Assembly (NCBI RefSeq): GCF_016219575.1
Contig: NZ_JACRMG010000001.1
Span: 203,675-267,674 of the forward strand
Direction: 5' to 3'
Origin: Bradyrhizobium sp.
GTDB taxonomy: Bacteria > Pseudomonadota > Alphaproteobacteria > Rhizobiales > Xanthobacteraceae
Length of the DNA stretch: 64,000 bases
Shown piece by piece: positions 34,789 to 43,805 of the stretch (position 1 is the stretch's first letter; each line of letters begins with the position of its first letter). The notes below the pieces were generated by a model. That model made no database searches. It was given only the letters and a program-made list of their open reading frames with translations, and was not told the origin of the DNA. Position numbers and translations under genes: made by a program.

Positions 34789-36852
34789 ATGAGCGGACCA
34801 TCCGATTTCCAGCCGACCAATCCCGCCTTGAAGTGGATCGAACGGCGCCTCCCCATCATGGGGCTCATGCATTCCTCGTTCGTGGCGTATCCGACGCCGC
34901 GTAACCTGAACTACTGGTGGACCTTCGGCGCCATCCTTTCGATGATGCTGGCGGTGCAGATCGTGACCGGCGTGATCCTGGCCATGCACTACACGCCGCA
35001 TGCCGATCTCGCCTTCAAGTCGGTGGAACTGATCGTCCGCGACGTGAACTTCGGCTGGCTGCTGCGCAACATGCACGCCGTCGGCGCCTCGATGTTCTTC
35101 CTCGCCGTCTACATCCACATGTTCCGCGGCCTCTATTACGGGTCGTACAAGGAGCCGCGCGAGGTGCTGTGGATCCTCGGCGTGATCATCTACCTCCTGA
35201 TGATGGCGACCGGTTTCATGGGCTACGTGCTGCCGTGGGGCCAGATGAGCTTCTGGGGCGCCACCGTCATCACCAACCTTTTCTCGGCCATTCCCTATGT
35301 CGGCGACAGCATCGTGACGCTGCTGTGGGGCGGCTATGCGGTCGGCAATCCGACCCTGAACCGCTTCTTCTCGCTGCACTACCTGCTGCCCTTCGTGATC
35401 GCCGGCGTCGTCGTGCTGCACGTCTGGGCGCTGCATGTTTCCGGCCAGAACAACCCCGACGGCGTCGAGCCGAAGACCGCCAAGGACACCGTGCCGTTCA
35501 CGCCGCACGCCACCATCAAGGACTTCTTCGGCGTGTCCTGCTTCCTGCTGCTCTACGCCTGGTTCATCTTCTACATGCCGAACTATCTCGGCGAGGCCGA
35601 CAACTACATTCCGGCCAACCCTGCCGTGACGCCCCCGCACATCGTGCCCGAATGGTACTACCTGCCGTTCTACGCGATCCTGCGCTCGATCCCGAACAAG
35701 CTCGCCGGCGTGGTGGCGATGTTTGCGGCGATCGTCGTGCTGGCCTTCCTGCCCTGGCTCGACACGGCCAGGACCAGGTCGTCGAAGTACCGCCCGCTGG
35801 CCAAGCAGTTCTTCTGGATCTTCGTGGTGGTCTGCGTCCTGCTCGGCTATCTCGGCGCCCAGCCGCCGGAGGGCATCTACGTGATCGCCGGCCGCATCCT
35901 GACGGTGATGTACTTCGCCTACTTCCTGATCCTGCTGCCGCTGCTGAGCCGGATCGAGACGCCGCGCCCGGTGCCGAACTCGATCGCGGATGCCGTGCTG
36001 GCCAAGAGCGGCAAGGCCGCCTCGATCGCGGCCGCGTTCCTGATTGCCGGCGGCCTGCTGGTCGGCGGCGCGCAGACTGCACGCGCCGAGGACAGCCATG
36101 GCGTGTCGCCGCCCGCCAACAAATGGTCGTTTGCGGGTCCCGTCGGCACCTTCGATCGCGGCGCGCTGCAGCGCGGCCTCAAGGTCTACAAGGAAGTCTG
36201 CGCCTCCTGCCACGGCCTGTCCTACATCGCCTTCCGTAACCTCGCCGACCCCGGCGGCCCCGGCTACTCGGTGGCGCAGGCCGCGGCCTTTGCCTCCGAA
36301 TACAAGATCAAGGACGGCCCGAACGATGCGGGCGACATGTTCGAGCGCCCGGGCCGGCCGGCGGACTACTTCCCGTCACCGTTCCCGAACGAGCAGGCGG
36401 CCCGCACGGCCAATGGCGGCGCCGCTCCGCCGGACCTGTCGCTGATCACCAAGGCGCGCTCCTACAAGCGCGGCTTCCCGATGTTCGTGTTCGACGTGTT
36501 CACGCAGTACCAGGAGCAGGGCCCGGACTATGTCGCGGCCGTGCTGCAGGGCTACCAGGACAAGGCGCCGGCCGGTTTCACGCTGCCGGAGGGCTCCTAC
36601 TACAACACCTACTTCCCCGGCCACGCCATCAAGATGCCTAAGCCGCTCTCCGACGGTCAGGTCACCTATGACGACGGCTCGCCGGCCACCGTTGCGCAAT
36701 ATTCCAAGGACGTCACCCACTTCCTGATGTGGACCGCCGAGCCGCACATGGAAGCGCGCAAGAAGCTCGGCCTGCAGGTGTTCGTGTTCCTGATCCTGCT
36801 GGCGGGCCTGCTCTACTTCACCAAGAAGAAGGTCTGGGCCTCGTCCCACTGA
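34789..36852 (+). CDS. fbcH: Fused cytochrome b / cytochrome c1 precursor (FbcH)
   Basis: 687 residues. Residues 1 to about 410 are cytochrome b with eight membrane helices and heme-ligand His pairs ([40 protein letters not shown]), the Qo motif [11 protein letters not shown], and [16 protein letters not shown] signal-like segment ([20 protein letters not shown]) follows. Then cytochrome c1 has the heme motif CASCH, the axial-ligand region and a C-terminal anchor ([17 protein letters not shown]). In Bradyrhizobium japonicum FbcH is cleaved by signal peptidase into the two subunits; the same is expected here. A terminator follows at 36876. Confidence 0.97.
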   Translation: MSGPSDFQPTNPALKWIERRLPIMGLMHSSFVAYPTPRNLNYWWTFGAILSMMLAVQIVTGVILAMHYTPHADLAFKSVELIVRDVNFGWLLRNMHAVGASMFFLAVYIHMFRGLYYGSYKEPREVLWILGVIIYLLMMATGFMGYVLPWGQMSFWGATVITNLFSAIPYVGDSIVTLLWGGYAVGNPTLNRFFSLHYLLPFVIAGVVVLHVWALHVSGQNNPDGVEPKTAKDTVPFTPHATIKDFFGVSCFLLLYAWFIFYMPNYLGEADNYIPANPAVTPPHIVPEWYYLPFYAILRSIPNKLAGVVAMFAAIVVLAFLPWLDTARTRSSKYRPLAKQFFWIFVVVCVLLGYLGAQPPEGIYVIAGRILTVMYFAYFLILLPLLSRIETPRPVPNSIADAVLAKSGKAASIAAAFLIAGGLLVGGAQTARAEDSHGVSPPANKWSFAGPVGTFDRGALQRGLKVYKEVCASCHGLSYIAFRNLADPGGPGYSVAQAAAFASEYKIKDGPNDAGDMFERPGRPADYFPSPFPNEQAARTANGGAAPPDLSLITKARSYKRGFPMFVFDVFTQYQEQGPDYVAAVLQGYQDKAPAGFTLPEGSYYNTYFPGHAIKMPKPLSDGQVTYDDGSPATVAQYSKDVTHFLMWTAEPHMEARKKLGLQVFVFLILLAGLLYFTKKKVWASSH

Positions 36853-36875
36853 GCTTCGGCGAAGCACAATTCCGG

Positions 36876-36899
36876 AAAAGCCCCTTCGGGGGCTTTTTT
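36876..36899 (+). terminator. Intrinsic terminator after fbcH
   Basis: Stem AAAAGCCCC / GGGGCTTTT with loop TTCG, followed by a T-run, about 24 bases after the fbcH stop. The A-run before the stem also gives it terminator character on the other strand. Confidence 0.92.
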
Positions 36900-37014
36900 G
36901 TTGTCCGCCTTCGCGTCCCGGACGCGGCGCAGCGCTTCTTCAGCGGTGCGCCGCAGCGCCGGGACCCGAATTTTCGTGAGGTGGTTTGCTGCCGGGGTCG
37001 ACGCGGCGCCTCCT

Positions 37015-37218
37015 CTAGTTGCCGCACCTGCCGTACTGCTTGTCGCAAGTGCGATGGATGCAGGTCGGATAGTCCTTGTATTGCGCGGCGCAGCGGCGTT
37101 CGCACGCCTGGGCCTTCTGCAGGCACGTCATCTTCGCTGCCGCAGCCGGCCCGGCTGCAGACAGAAGCAGCGAGGCAAGGCCTGCCAGGGTGACAGTCGA
37201 CAGGATCAGCTTTCGCAT
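37015..37218 (-). CDS. Small secreted cysteine-rich protein
   Basis: 67 residues from the ATG preceded by AAGGAGATCAAT. A signal peptide (MRKLILSTVTLAGLASLLLS, cleaved after AAAA) precedes a mature part of about 38 residues with six Cys (TCLQKAQACERRCAAQ, PTCIHRTCDKQYGRCGN) and many basic residues. The spacing suggests three disulfides. The family is not recognised; possible roles include metal binding or a small stable exported peptide. It is isolated, between the bc1 genes and a dienelactone hydrolase. Confidence 0.7.
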   Translation of the reverse strand: MRKLILSTVTLAGLASLLLSAAGPAAAAKMTCLQKAQACERRCAAQYKDYPTCIHRTCDKQYGRCGN

Positions 37219-37476
37219 ATTGATCTCCTTTTCATGATGCAGATGTTTCGGGGCGATCAGCCCACACAGTCCGCGCCGCCCGAAAAACCGGCCCGTTCCG
37301 TGCCAATATGGGTCCACCGAAGGGGTGTTCTCTCCTGTCCAGAATGCGGCAGGGCTATCCGCCGGACGAAACCTTCAAGAGGGAGCGGCAAAGCTGGTTG
37401 GGCGATTGCTTCCTTTCCCGCCAGCCGCCAAAATGGCTCCGAGCCTCACGGCCAGAGAACAATCGCGGAGGAACCC

Positions 37477-38151
37477 ATGGGCACCCACATCACCTTCAAG
37501 CGTCCGGACGGCAAGGAAACCGCCGGCTATCTCGCCAATGCCGCGCGCGGCAATGCGCCGGGTGTGGTGGTGGTGCAGGAATGGTGGGGCCTGTCGGAGA
37601 ACATCAAGGGTCTGTGCGACCGCTTTGCGGTGGCGGGCTTCGATGCGCTGGCGCCCGATCTCTACAAGGGCGTGGTGGTGCCGTATCACGACACGGACGC
37701 GGCGAATGCGCAGATGACCTCGCTCGATTTCATGGACGCGACTACTCAAAATGTGCGGGGCGCCGCGCAATATCTCGCGCGCAACGGCGCCAAGGTGGGG
37801 CTCACCGGCTTCTGCCTCGGCGGCGCGGTCACCATCATCGGCGCGACGAAGATTTCGGAGCTCACCGCCGGCGTCGTGTTCTACGGCATCCCGCCGGAGC
37901 AGGCCGCAAAGCCAGCCGACGTCAAGATTCCGCTGCAGGCGCATTTCGCCAACAAGGACGACTGGTGCACGCCGGCCGCCGTCGACGCCTTCGAGAAGGC
38001 GATGAAGGCCGCCGGCAAGTCGCTGGAGCTGTTCCGCTACGACGCCGAGCATGCCTTCGTCAACGAACAGCGCGTCGCCGTGCACGACCGCCAGGCCGCC
38101 GAGCTCGCCTGGGGCCGGGCGACTGAGTTTTTCAGGAAGCATCTGGGGTAG
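37477..38151 (+). CDS. Dienelactone hydrolase family protein
   Basis: 224 residues starting at the ATG after GCGGAGGA. An alpha/beta hydrolase with the DLH triad: nucleophile Cys in GFCLGGAV, Asp in FANKDDWCTP and His in YDAEHAFVN; the regulatory Glu lies in QEWWGL. Dienelactone hydrolases open the lactone ring in chlorocatechol breakdown, but many members are general carboxyl-esterases. No catechol genes are adjacent. It ends beside a family C palindrome. Confidence 0.92.
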   Translation: MGTHITFKRPDGKETAGYLANAARGNAPGVVVVQEWWGLSENIKGLCDRFAVAGFDALAPDLYKGVVVPYHDTDAANAQMTSLDFMDATTQNVRGAAQYLARNGAKVGLTGFCLGGAVTIIGATKISELTAGVVFYGIPPEQAAKPADVKIPLQAHFANKDDWCTPAAVDAFEKAMKAAGKSLELFRYDAEHAFVNEQRVAVHDRQAAELAWGRATEFFRKHLG

Positions 38152-38157
38152 CTGTTT

Positions 38158-38281
38158 GTCGTCCCCGCGAAAGCGGGGACCCATAACCACGGGCTTGAAT
38201 TGTTACGAGAGGCTGGAGCCCCAGCTTCGATCCTGCATTGAGATTTGTGGTTATGGGTCCCGGCGTGCGCCGGGACGACGG
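38158..38281. repeat. Palindromic repeat, family C, copy 1
   Basis: 124 bases. The left end reads GTCGTCCCCGCGAAAGCGGG then ACCCATAACCAC, and the right end is GTGGTTATGGGTCCCGGCGT then CGCCGGGACGAC. Two further copies, each also 124 bases, lie at 39474-39597 and 43657-43780. The inner 60 or so bases differ between copies while the arms are kept. Confidence 0.9.
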
Positions 38282-38297
38282 ACTTTGAAAGGCCGTC

Positions 38298-39200
38298 ATG
38301 AAAATCTTCTGCACGGGCGCATCGGGCTATATCGGCGGATCGGTCACTGCGCATCTGGCCGCGAGCGGCCATCAGGTGACCGGTCTCGTCCGTTCGGCAG
38401 ACAAGGCAGACGCCGTCCGCGCGTTCGGCATCGAGCCCGTCATGGGCACGCTCGATGATTCCGGGATTCTTTCAGGCGCAGCACGGGCCGCCGACGTCGT
38501 CGTCAATGCCGCCAGCGCCGATCACAAGGGCGCGGTCCTTGCGCTCCTGAACGCGCTCGCGGGCAGCGGCAAGGTCTTCATCCACACCTCGGGCTCGAGC
38601 ATCGTCGGCAAACGCTCGCGCGGCGAACGTTCCGATGAAATTTTCGACGAGGACACGCCGATCACCCCGTCGCCTGCGCGTGTCGCGCGTGTCGCGCTGA
38701 ACCATTTCATCCTCGGCTTCCACGACCAGGGCTGCCGCCCCGTCATCATCTGCCCGAGCCTGATCTACGGCATCGGCCACGGCGCGGGGCGCGACAGCGT
38801 GCAGGTGCCGCTGCTGATCAAGCTCGCGAAGAAGCGCGGCAACGCCGCCCATGCCGGCCCCGGCGAGAACATCTGGTCCAACGTCCATATCGACGATCTC
38901 GTCCCGCTATACGTCGGCGCGATCGAGAAGGCGCCTGCCGGCAGTTTCTATTTCGCCGAGAACGGCGAGAACTCGATGCGCGAAGCCTGCCTCGCCATCA
39001 ACCGCATGCTCGGCTTCAAGGGTCCGCCGTCGGCGATGACCATGCCGGAAGCCGCCGCCGAATGGGGCGAGGGTACCACCGAGGACACCATGGCCTCCAA
39101 CAGCCGCGTTCGCGCCAGGCGCGCGCGGAGCGAACTCGGCTGGAAGCCGAAGGCGAGGGGATTGATCGAGGAGATCGAGCAGGGGTGTTATCGGGAGTAG
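38298..39200 (+). CDS. NAD(P)-dependent epimerase/dehydratase
   Basis: 300 residues of the extended short-chain dehydrogenase type. The nucleotide site is IFCTGASGYIGGSVTAHL (TGxxGxxG). The usual active-site YxxxK is not evident: the sequence around residue 130 reads SPARVARVALNHF, so catalysis may differ and the protein could be atypical. NVHIDDLVPLYVGAIE is the conserved mid-domain region. Substrate unknown. It begins 17 bases after a family C palindrome. Confidence 0.82.
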   Translation: MKIFCTGASGYIGGSVTAHLAASGHQVTGLVRSADKADAVRAFGIEPVMGTLDDSGILSGAARAADVVVNAASADHKGAVLALLNALAGSGKVFIHTSGSSIVGKRSRGERSDEIFDEDTPITPSPARVARVALNHFILGFHDQGCRPVIICPSLIYGIGHGAGRDSVQVPLLIKLAKKRGNAAHAGPGENIWSNVHIDDLVPLYVGAIEKAPAGSFYFAENGENSMREACLAINRMLGFKGPPSAMTMPEAAAEWGEGTTEDTMASNSRVRARRARSELGWKPKARGLIEEIEQGCYRE

Positions 39201-39241
39201 GGTGTCTCGCTCTGGGTGCAATCTGTGATATGAATGCGTGC

Positions 39242-39469
39242 ATGACAAAGGTTCTTGAAGACGCGATTGAGAAGGTACGGCGGCTCCCCGAGGACCGGCA
39301 CGCTCATGTCGCCGAAATTTTGGAGCAGATCGCCGCCTTCGGAAGCGAACCATTCGTTGTGCCGGAATCGCATCGCGCGGCAGTGCTTCAGGGCCTCGCC
39401 GAAGCAGAGCGCGGCGAGTATGTGAGCGACGAGGACATGGCCGCTCTCTGGAAAAAGTGCGGCCTGTAG
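39242..39469 (+). CDS. Orphan antitoxin-like small protein
   Basis: 75 residues (79 if the ATG 12 bases upstream is used). The sequence KVLEDAIEKVRRLPEDRHAH, AAVLQGLAEAERGEYVSDED, then MAALWKKCGL matches the pattern of RelB/ParD-like antitoxins paired with RelE-type toxins, in which a helical N terminus binds DNA and an acidic C terminus wraps the toxin. No RelE-like reading frame lies next to it: the downstream side is a 124-base palindrome and then a convergent dioxygenase. It is either an orphan antitoxin or a small regulator. Confidence 0.65.
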   Translation: MTKVLEDAIEKVRRLPEDRHAHVAEILEQIAAFGSEPFVVPESHRAAVLQGLAEAERGEYVSDEDMAALWKKCGL

Positions 39470-39473
39470 TTGT

Positions 39474-39597
39474 TGTCATCCCGGCGAAGGCCGGGATCCA
39501 TAACCATAAATGAAAATTGTCGAAGCAGACTGGGACTCCAGTTTGTCTCAAATACTCAATCCTGTGGTTATGGGCCCCGGCCTTCGCCGGGGCGACA
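39474..39597. repeat. Palindromic repeat, family C, copy 2
   Basis: 124 bases with ends GTCATCCCGGCGAAGGCCGG then GATCCATAACCA, and the right arm GTGGTTATGGGCCCCGGCCT then TCGCCGGGGCGAC. It lies between the antitoxin-like gene and the convergent dioxygenase. Confidence 0.9.
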
Positions 39598-39611
39598 TCT
39601 GGTATGAGGCG

Positions 39612-40607
39612 CTAGTTCTGCCTCACCCCGTCCCACCAGGGGCACGTCCCCGCCATCAGCTTGTAGTTCCCCTCCATCACCTGCACCGGCGCGCGCAGGC
39701 CCTGGCGGGCGGCGTTCATGCGCATCTCGCGGGCGATTTCACGGTCTTCCGGTCCGAGCCACACGCGGTCATGGCCCCACAGGCTCGGCCCGTCGAACAT
39801 CTCGACCGCTTGCCAATTCTGCACGTCAAGCTCCCGCCCGCCCCAGCCGCATTCGATCATGAAGGCGGAGGGCGAGTGGCAATAGAACGAGGTCATGAAA
39901 TCGTTGGTGTGGCGGCCGAGCGTGACGCCGACGCGCTCTTCCAGCTGCGCGATGTCATAGGCTTGGCCGACATCGTCGAGCGAGAACATCTCCACCATCA
40001 GATGATGCATGCCGCTCTTGCCGGTCTCGATCAAGGCGAGCGAATGATGCCGCGGATTGACATGGAAGAAATAGGCCTTGAACGGCTTTGTGATGTAGTC
40101 GCTCAAGCCGAAGCCGAGCACACCGACATAGAACGCCATGACAGGCTCGATGTTCTCGACCGTCAGCACGGCATGGCCGAGCCCGAGCGGGCCGGTGCGG
40201 AAGCCGGAAATGTTGCGGCCGGGCCGGAACGGGCTGTCGTCGATTTCGGCGCCGAAAAAAGCCTCCAGCCGGTTGCCGGCGGGATCGCTGAACGAAATCA
40301 GCCGCCGCACCCGCCGTGCATCGGCCAGCGCCTGCGGCTCCGAAATCACCGCAATGCCGGCGGCCTCCAGCTTCGCCGCCAGCGCATCGAGTGCCGCGGC
40401 ATCCGCCACCTCCCAGCCGAAGAAGCGCGTGCCGTTGCCAAGCAGCCGGTCGATCACGATGCGCTGCTTGCGGTCGTCCATCCGGAAGGCGAGCAGGGAA
40501 TTGCCGCGCTCCACCGCCTGAAGGCCCAACAGCCCCGTGCCGAACTGCCGCCAGTCGTCGAGCACATCCGAGCCGAAACCGGCATATCCCAATCCCTGCA
40601 CCGCCAT
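39612..40607 (-). CDS. Extradiol ring-cleavage dioxygenase, VOC (type I) family
   Basis: 331 residues with two vicinal-oxygen-chelate modules (each about 150 residues). The C-terminal module has the metal triad: His in LGLGHAVLTV, His in KSGMHHLMVE and Glu in SAFMIECGWG. This matches BphC/HsaC-like catechol 2,3-dioxygenases, which use Fe(II) to cleave a catechol next to its hydroxyls. A strong ribosome site (AAGGAGACA) precedes the ATG. It is divergent from trpE(G), separated by the trp control region. Substrate unknown. Confidence 0.9.
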   Translation of the reverse strand: MAVQGLGYAGFGSDVLDDWRQFGTGLLGLQAVERGNSLLAFRMDDRKQRIVIDRLLGNGTRFFGWEVADAAALDALAAKLEAAGIAVISEPQALADARRVRRLISFSDPAGNRLEAFFGAEIDDSPFRPGRNISGFRTGPLGLGHAVLTVENIEPVMAFYVGVLGFGLSDYITKPFKAYFFHVNPRHHSLALIETGKSGMHHLMVEMFSLDDVGQAYDIAQLEERVGVTLGRHTNDFMTSFYCHSPSAFMIECGWGGRELDVQNWQAVEMFDGPSLWGHDRVWLGPEDREIAREMRMNAARQGLRAPVQVMEGNYKLMAGTCPWWDGVRQN

Positions 40608-40760
40608 GGCTGTCTCCTTGTCCCGGACGTTGAGCCGCCGGTTCGGGGGCGAATGTTAAGGGTATTTTCCGTCCTTGAAAGCCCCCGAATGCCGCGGAAA
40701 GCGGCACGCTGTGGCCGCCCGTCCCTTGACAGGGCCCCTTGCCGATGGTGAGTAGCCCCC

Positions 40761-40808
40761 ATGAGCACCGTGACCAGCCCGTCCCGTCTTTGGTGGCGCA
40801 CCTTGTAA
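40761..40808 (+). CDS. trpL: trp operon leader peptide
   Basis: A 15-residue reading frame, MSTVTSPSRLWWRTL, with two adjacent Trp codons (TGGTGG at 40791-40796), ending just before the attenuator hairpins. It matches the role of the trpL peptide known upstream of rhizobial trpE(G): translation of the Trp codons senses charged tRNA-Trp. It lies 117 bases upstream of trpE(G). Confidence 0.88.
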   Translation: MSTVTSPSRLWWRTL

Positions 40809-40847
40809 AAGGTGGCCGGTGCGATTGCATTTTCATAAATCGTCAGA

Positions 40848-40871
40848 GGTCGCCAACGCAGTTCGGCGGCC
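40848..40871 (+). terminator. trp attenuator terminator hairpin
   Basis: Seven-bp stem GGTCGCC / GGCGGCC (one G-T pair) around the loop AACGCAGTTC, followed by TTCTCGTTT. The left arm also pairs with GGTGGCC at 40811-40817, the antiterminator. Confidence 0.75.
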
Positions 40872-40925
40872 TTCTCGTTTGTCCTGTGTGGCGCTCTCTT
40901 CCAAAAAGTTTCGTAAGAGGATGAC

Positions 40926-43082
40926 ATGAACAGGACCGTTTTCTCGCTGCCCGACAGAAGCGAATTCCGCACCGCGAGCGGGCTCGCGATCACGCGGTTG
41001 TCCGAGCAGTTTTCCGGCGACGCCAGGCGTCTCGATGACCTCATCGACCTCTTGGACCGCCGGCGCGGCGTGGTGCTGTCGTCAGGCACCACCGTACCGG
41101 GCCGCTACGAAAGTTTTGACCTCGGCTTCGCCGATCCGCCGCTGGTGCTGGAAACGTCAGGCACGAAGTTTTCGCTGTCGGCGCTGAACCCGCGCGGCGA
41201 GGTGCTGATCTCCTTCATCGGCGACGTCCTGCGCGAACCCTGCGTCGTCATCGACGAGAAGAGCGCCACGCGGCTGGCCGGCCATATCGTCCGCGGCGAA
41301 GCGCCGATGGAAGAGGACCAGCGCACCCGCCGCGCCAGCGTAATGTCGCTGGTGCGCGATCTCATCGCGGCGTTCTCCGCCAATGACGATCCCTTGCTCG
41401 GCCTGTTCGGCGCCTTCGCCTACGACCTCGTGTTCCAGATCGAGGATCTCGTGCAGAAGCGAGCGCGCGAGGCCGACCAGCGCGACATCGTGCTCTATGT
41501 GCCCGATCGCCTGCTCGCCTACGACCGCGCCACCGGCCGCGGCGTGGTGCTCACTTACGAATTTTCCTGGAAGGGCAAATCGACCCAGGGCCTGCCGCAC
41601 GACACCGCGGAAAGCGCCTACAGGAAGACGCCGCGCCAGGGCTTTGCCGATCACGCGCCCGGTGAATACCAGGCGACGGTGGAAGTCGCGCGCGCGGCCT
41701 TTGCCCGCGGCGATCTGTTCGAGGCGGTGCCTGGCCAGCTCTTCGCCGAGCCCTGCGAGCGTTCGCCGGCCGAAGTGTTCCAGCGGCTCTGCCGCATCAA
41801 CCCGTCGCCCTATGGCGCGCTGATGAATCTCGGCGACGGCGAATTCCTGGTTTCCGCTTCGCCGGAAATGTTCGTGCGCTCCGACGGCCGCCGCGTCGAG
41901 ACCTGCCCGATCTCGGGCACCATCGCGCGCGGCGCCGACGCTATCGGCGACGCCGAGCAGATCCGCCAGCTCCTGAATTCGGAGAAGGACGAGTTCGAGC
42001 TCAACATGTGCACCGACGTCGACCGCAACGACAAGGCGCGCATCTGCGTGCCCGGCACCATCAAGGTGCTGGCGCGCCGGCAGATCGAGACTTATTCAAA
42101 GCTGTTCCACACCGTCGACCACGTCGAGGGCATGCTGCGGCCCGGCTTCGATTCGCTCGATGCCTTTCTGACGCATGCCTGGGCCGTCACCGTCACCGGC
42201 GCGCCAAAGCTGTGGGCGATGCAGTTCGTCGAGGATCACGAGCGCTCGCCGCGGCGCTGGTATGCCGGCGCCATCGGCGCGGTCAATTTCGACGGCAGCA
42301 TCAACACCGGCCTCACCATCCGCACCATCCGCATGAAGGACGGCCTTGCCGAGGTGCGCGTCGGCGCCACCTGCCTGTTCGATTCCGAGCCTGCCGCGGA
42401 AGACCGCGAGTGCCAGGTCAAGGCCGCCGCCCTGTTCCAGGCACTGCGCGGCGATGCGCCAAAGCCGCTGTCGAGCATCGCGCCCGACGCCACCGGCTCC
42501 GGCAAGAAGGTCTTGCTGATCGACCATGACGACAGCTTCGTGCACATGCTGGCGGATTACTTCCGCCAGGTCGGCGCCAGCGTCACCGTGGTCCGCCACG
42601 TCCATGCGCAGGAAATGCTGAAGCGCAAGTGGGATCTCTTGGTGCTGTCGCCCGGTCCGGGACGGCCGGAGGATTTCGGCATCTCCAAGACCATCGACAC
42701 CGCGATCGGCCAGAAGCTGCCGATCTTCGGCGTTTGTCTGGGCGTGCAGGCGATCGGCGAATATTTCGGCGGCACGCTCGGTCAGCTCGGCCAGCCCGCG
42801 CATGGCCGGCCCTCGCGTATCCAGGTTCGCGGCGGCAAACTGATGCAGAACCTGCCGAACGAGATCGTGATCGGCCGCTACCATTCGCTCTATGTCGAGC
42901 GCGACAGCGTACCCGACGTGCTCACGGTCACCGCGACCACCGAGGACGGCGTCGCTATGGCGATCGAGCACAAGACCTTGCCGGTCGGCGGCGTGCAATT
43001 CCATCCGGAATCGCTGATGTCGCTCGGCGGCGAGGTGGGCCTGCGGATCGTCGAGAATGCGTTCCGGCTGAATGTGAATTGA
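40926..43082 (+). CDS. trpE(G): Anthranilate synthase, fused TrpE-TrpG
   Basis: 718 residues. Residues 1 to about 500 are the chorismate-using TrpE part (LFEAVPGQLF, INPSPYGALMNLGDGEFLVS, EDEFELNMCTDVDRNDKARI, HVEGMLRPGFDSLDAFLTHA, GAIGAVNFDGSINTGLTIRT). From about residue 525 follows the glutamine amidotransferase TrpG part (VLLIDHDDSFVHMLADYFRQ; nucleophile in IFGVCLGVQAI; the His/Glu in GVQFHPESLM). The fused form is typical of rhizobia. It makes anthranilate, the first step to tryptophan, and is probably feedback-inhibited by Trp. Expression is controlled by the trpL attenuator upstream. Confidence 0.97.
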   Translation: MNRTVFSLPDRSEFRTASGLAITRLSEQFSGDARRLDDLIDLLDRRRGVVLSSGTTVPGRYESFDLGFADPPLVLETSGTKFSLSALNPRGEVLISFIGDVLREPCVVIDEKSATRLAGHIVRGEAPMEEDQRTRRASVMSLVRDLIAAFSANDDPLLGLFGAFAYDLVFQIEDLVQKRAREADQRDIVLYVPDRLLAYDRATGRGVVLTYEFSWKGKSTQGLPHDTAESAYRKTPRQGFADHAPGEYQATVEVARAAFARGDLFEAVPGQLFAEPCERSPAEVFQRLCRINPSPYGALMNLGDGEFLVSASPEMFVRSDGRRVETCPISGTIARGADAIGDAEQIRQLLNSEKDEFELNMCTDVDRNDKARICVPGTIKVLARRQIETYSKLFHTVDHVEGMLRPGFDSLDAFLTHAWAVTVTGAPKLWAMQFVEDHERSPRRWYAGAIGAVNFDGSINTGLTIRTIRMKDGLAEVRVGATCLFDSEPAAEDRECQVKAAALFQALRGDAPKPLSSIAPDATGSGKKVLLIDHDDSFVHMLADYFRQVGASVTVVRHVHAQEMLKRKWDLLVLSPGPGRPEDFGISKTIDTAIGQKLPIFGVCLGVQAIGEYFGGTLGQLGQPAHGRPSRIQVRGGKLMQNLPNEIVIGRYHSLYVERDSVPDVLTVTATTEDGVAMAIEHKTLPVGGVQFHPESLMSLGGEVGLRIVENAFRLNVN

Positions 43083-43110
43083 CGGCGGAATAAACGAGGG
43101 CTGAGACACA

Positions 43111-43650
43111 ATGACGTTCGAGCACGACCTGAAGGCAACCGTTCGCACCATTCCGGACTATCCCAAGAAGGGCATCCTGTTCCGGGACATCACCACGCTG
43201 CTCGGTGAGCCGCGCGCCTTCCGCCGTGCGGTCGACGAGCTGGTGCAGCCCTGGGCGGGCCTGAAGATCGACAAGGTCGCCGGCATCGAGGCGCGCGGCT
43301 TCATCCTCGGCGGCGCCGTGGCCCACCAGGTCTCCGCCGGCTTCGTGCCGATCCGCAAGAAGGGCAAGCTGCCGCACACCACCGTGAGCATCGCCTATTC
43401 GCTTGAGTATGGCATCGACGAGATGGAGATGCATGTCGACGCCATCAAGCCCGGCGAGCGCGTCATCCTGGTCGACGACCTCATCGCCACCGGCGGCACC
43501 GCGGAGGGCGCGGTAAAGCTGCTGCGCAAGATCGGCGCCAATGTGCTCGCCGCCTGCTTCATTATCGATCTGCCCGAACTCGGCGGCGCCGACAAGCTGC
43601 GCAAGCTCGACGTCCCCGTGCGCACGCTGATCTCGTTCGAAGGGCATTGA
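43111..43650 (+). CDS. apt: Adenine phosphoribosyltransferase
   Basis: 179 residues; salvages adenine to AMP with PRPP. Landmarks are [60 protein letters not shown], and the PRPP loop [20 protein letters not shown]. Length fits the family. The start ATG lies 28 bases after the trpE(G) stop, so it may be read through from that transcript. Confidence 0.97.
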   Translation: MTFEHDLKATVRTIPDYPKKGILFRDITTLLGEPRAFRRAVDELVQPWAGLKIDKVAGIEARGFILGGAVAHQVSAGFVPIRKKGKLPHTTVSIAYSLEYGIDEMEMHVDAIKPGERVILVDDLIATGGTAEGAVKLLRKIGANVLAACFIIDLPELGGADKLRKLDVPVRTLISFEGH

Positions 43651-43656
43651 GGGGTT

Positions 43657-43780
43657 GTCGCCCCGGCGAAGGCCGGGGCCCATACACCGCGGCCGGTGTT
43701 GTTGAAACGAGCCGGTCGACGGTTTTCGTTTGAATAATGCAACTCTGTGGTTATGGGCCCCGGCCTTCGCCGGGGCGACA
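43657..43780. repeat. Palindromic repeat, family C, copy 3
   Basis: 124 bases. The left end reads GTCGCCCCGGCGAAGGCCGG then GGCCCATACACC, and the right arm is GTGGTTATGGGCCCCGGCCT then TCGCCGGGGCGAC. It lies between apt and the convergent ParA-like gene. Confidence 0.9.
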
Positions 43781-43805
43781 TCGAAAGTGCAGCGCGAGCG
43801 CGGCA

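Larger units (their letters stand above)
40608..40925. promoter_or_regulatory. trpE(G) promoter and attenuator region
   Basis: This 318-base gap holds the trp leader peptide gene (40761-40808) and a set of mutually exclusive hairpins. Arm 1 CGCACC (40797-40802) pairs with GGTGCG (40818-40823). Arm 2 GGTGGCC (40811-40817) can pair with arm 3 GGTCGCC (40848-40854). Arm 3 can instead pair with arm 4 GGCGGCC (40865-40871) to form a terminator, followed by TTCTCGTTT. Ribosome stalling at the Trp codons would favour 2:3 and let transcription proceed. No unambiguous -35/-10 boxes were identified upstream. Confidence 0.8.

Noticed and set aside
38158..43780. CRISPR array
   Set aside because: The repeats are long palindromes far apart with genes between, not short direct repeats with regular spacers, and no cas gene is present.
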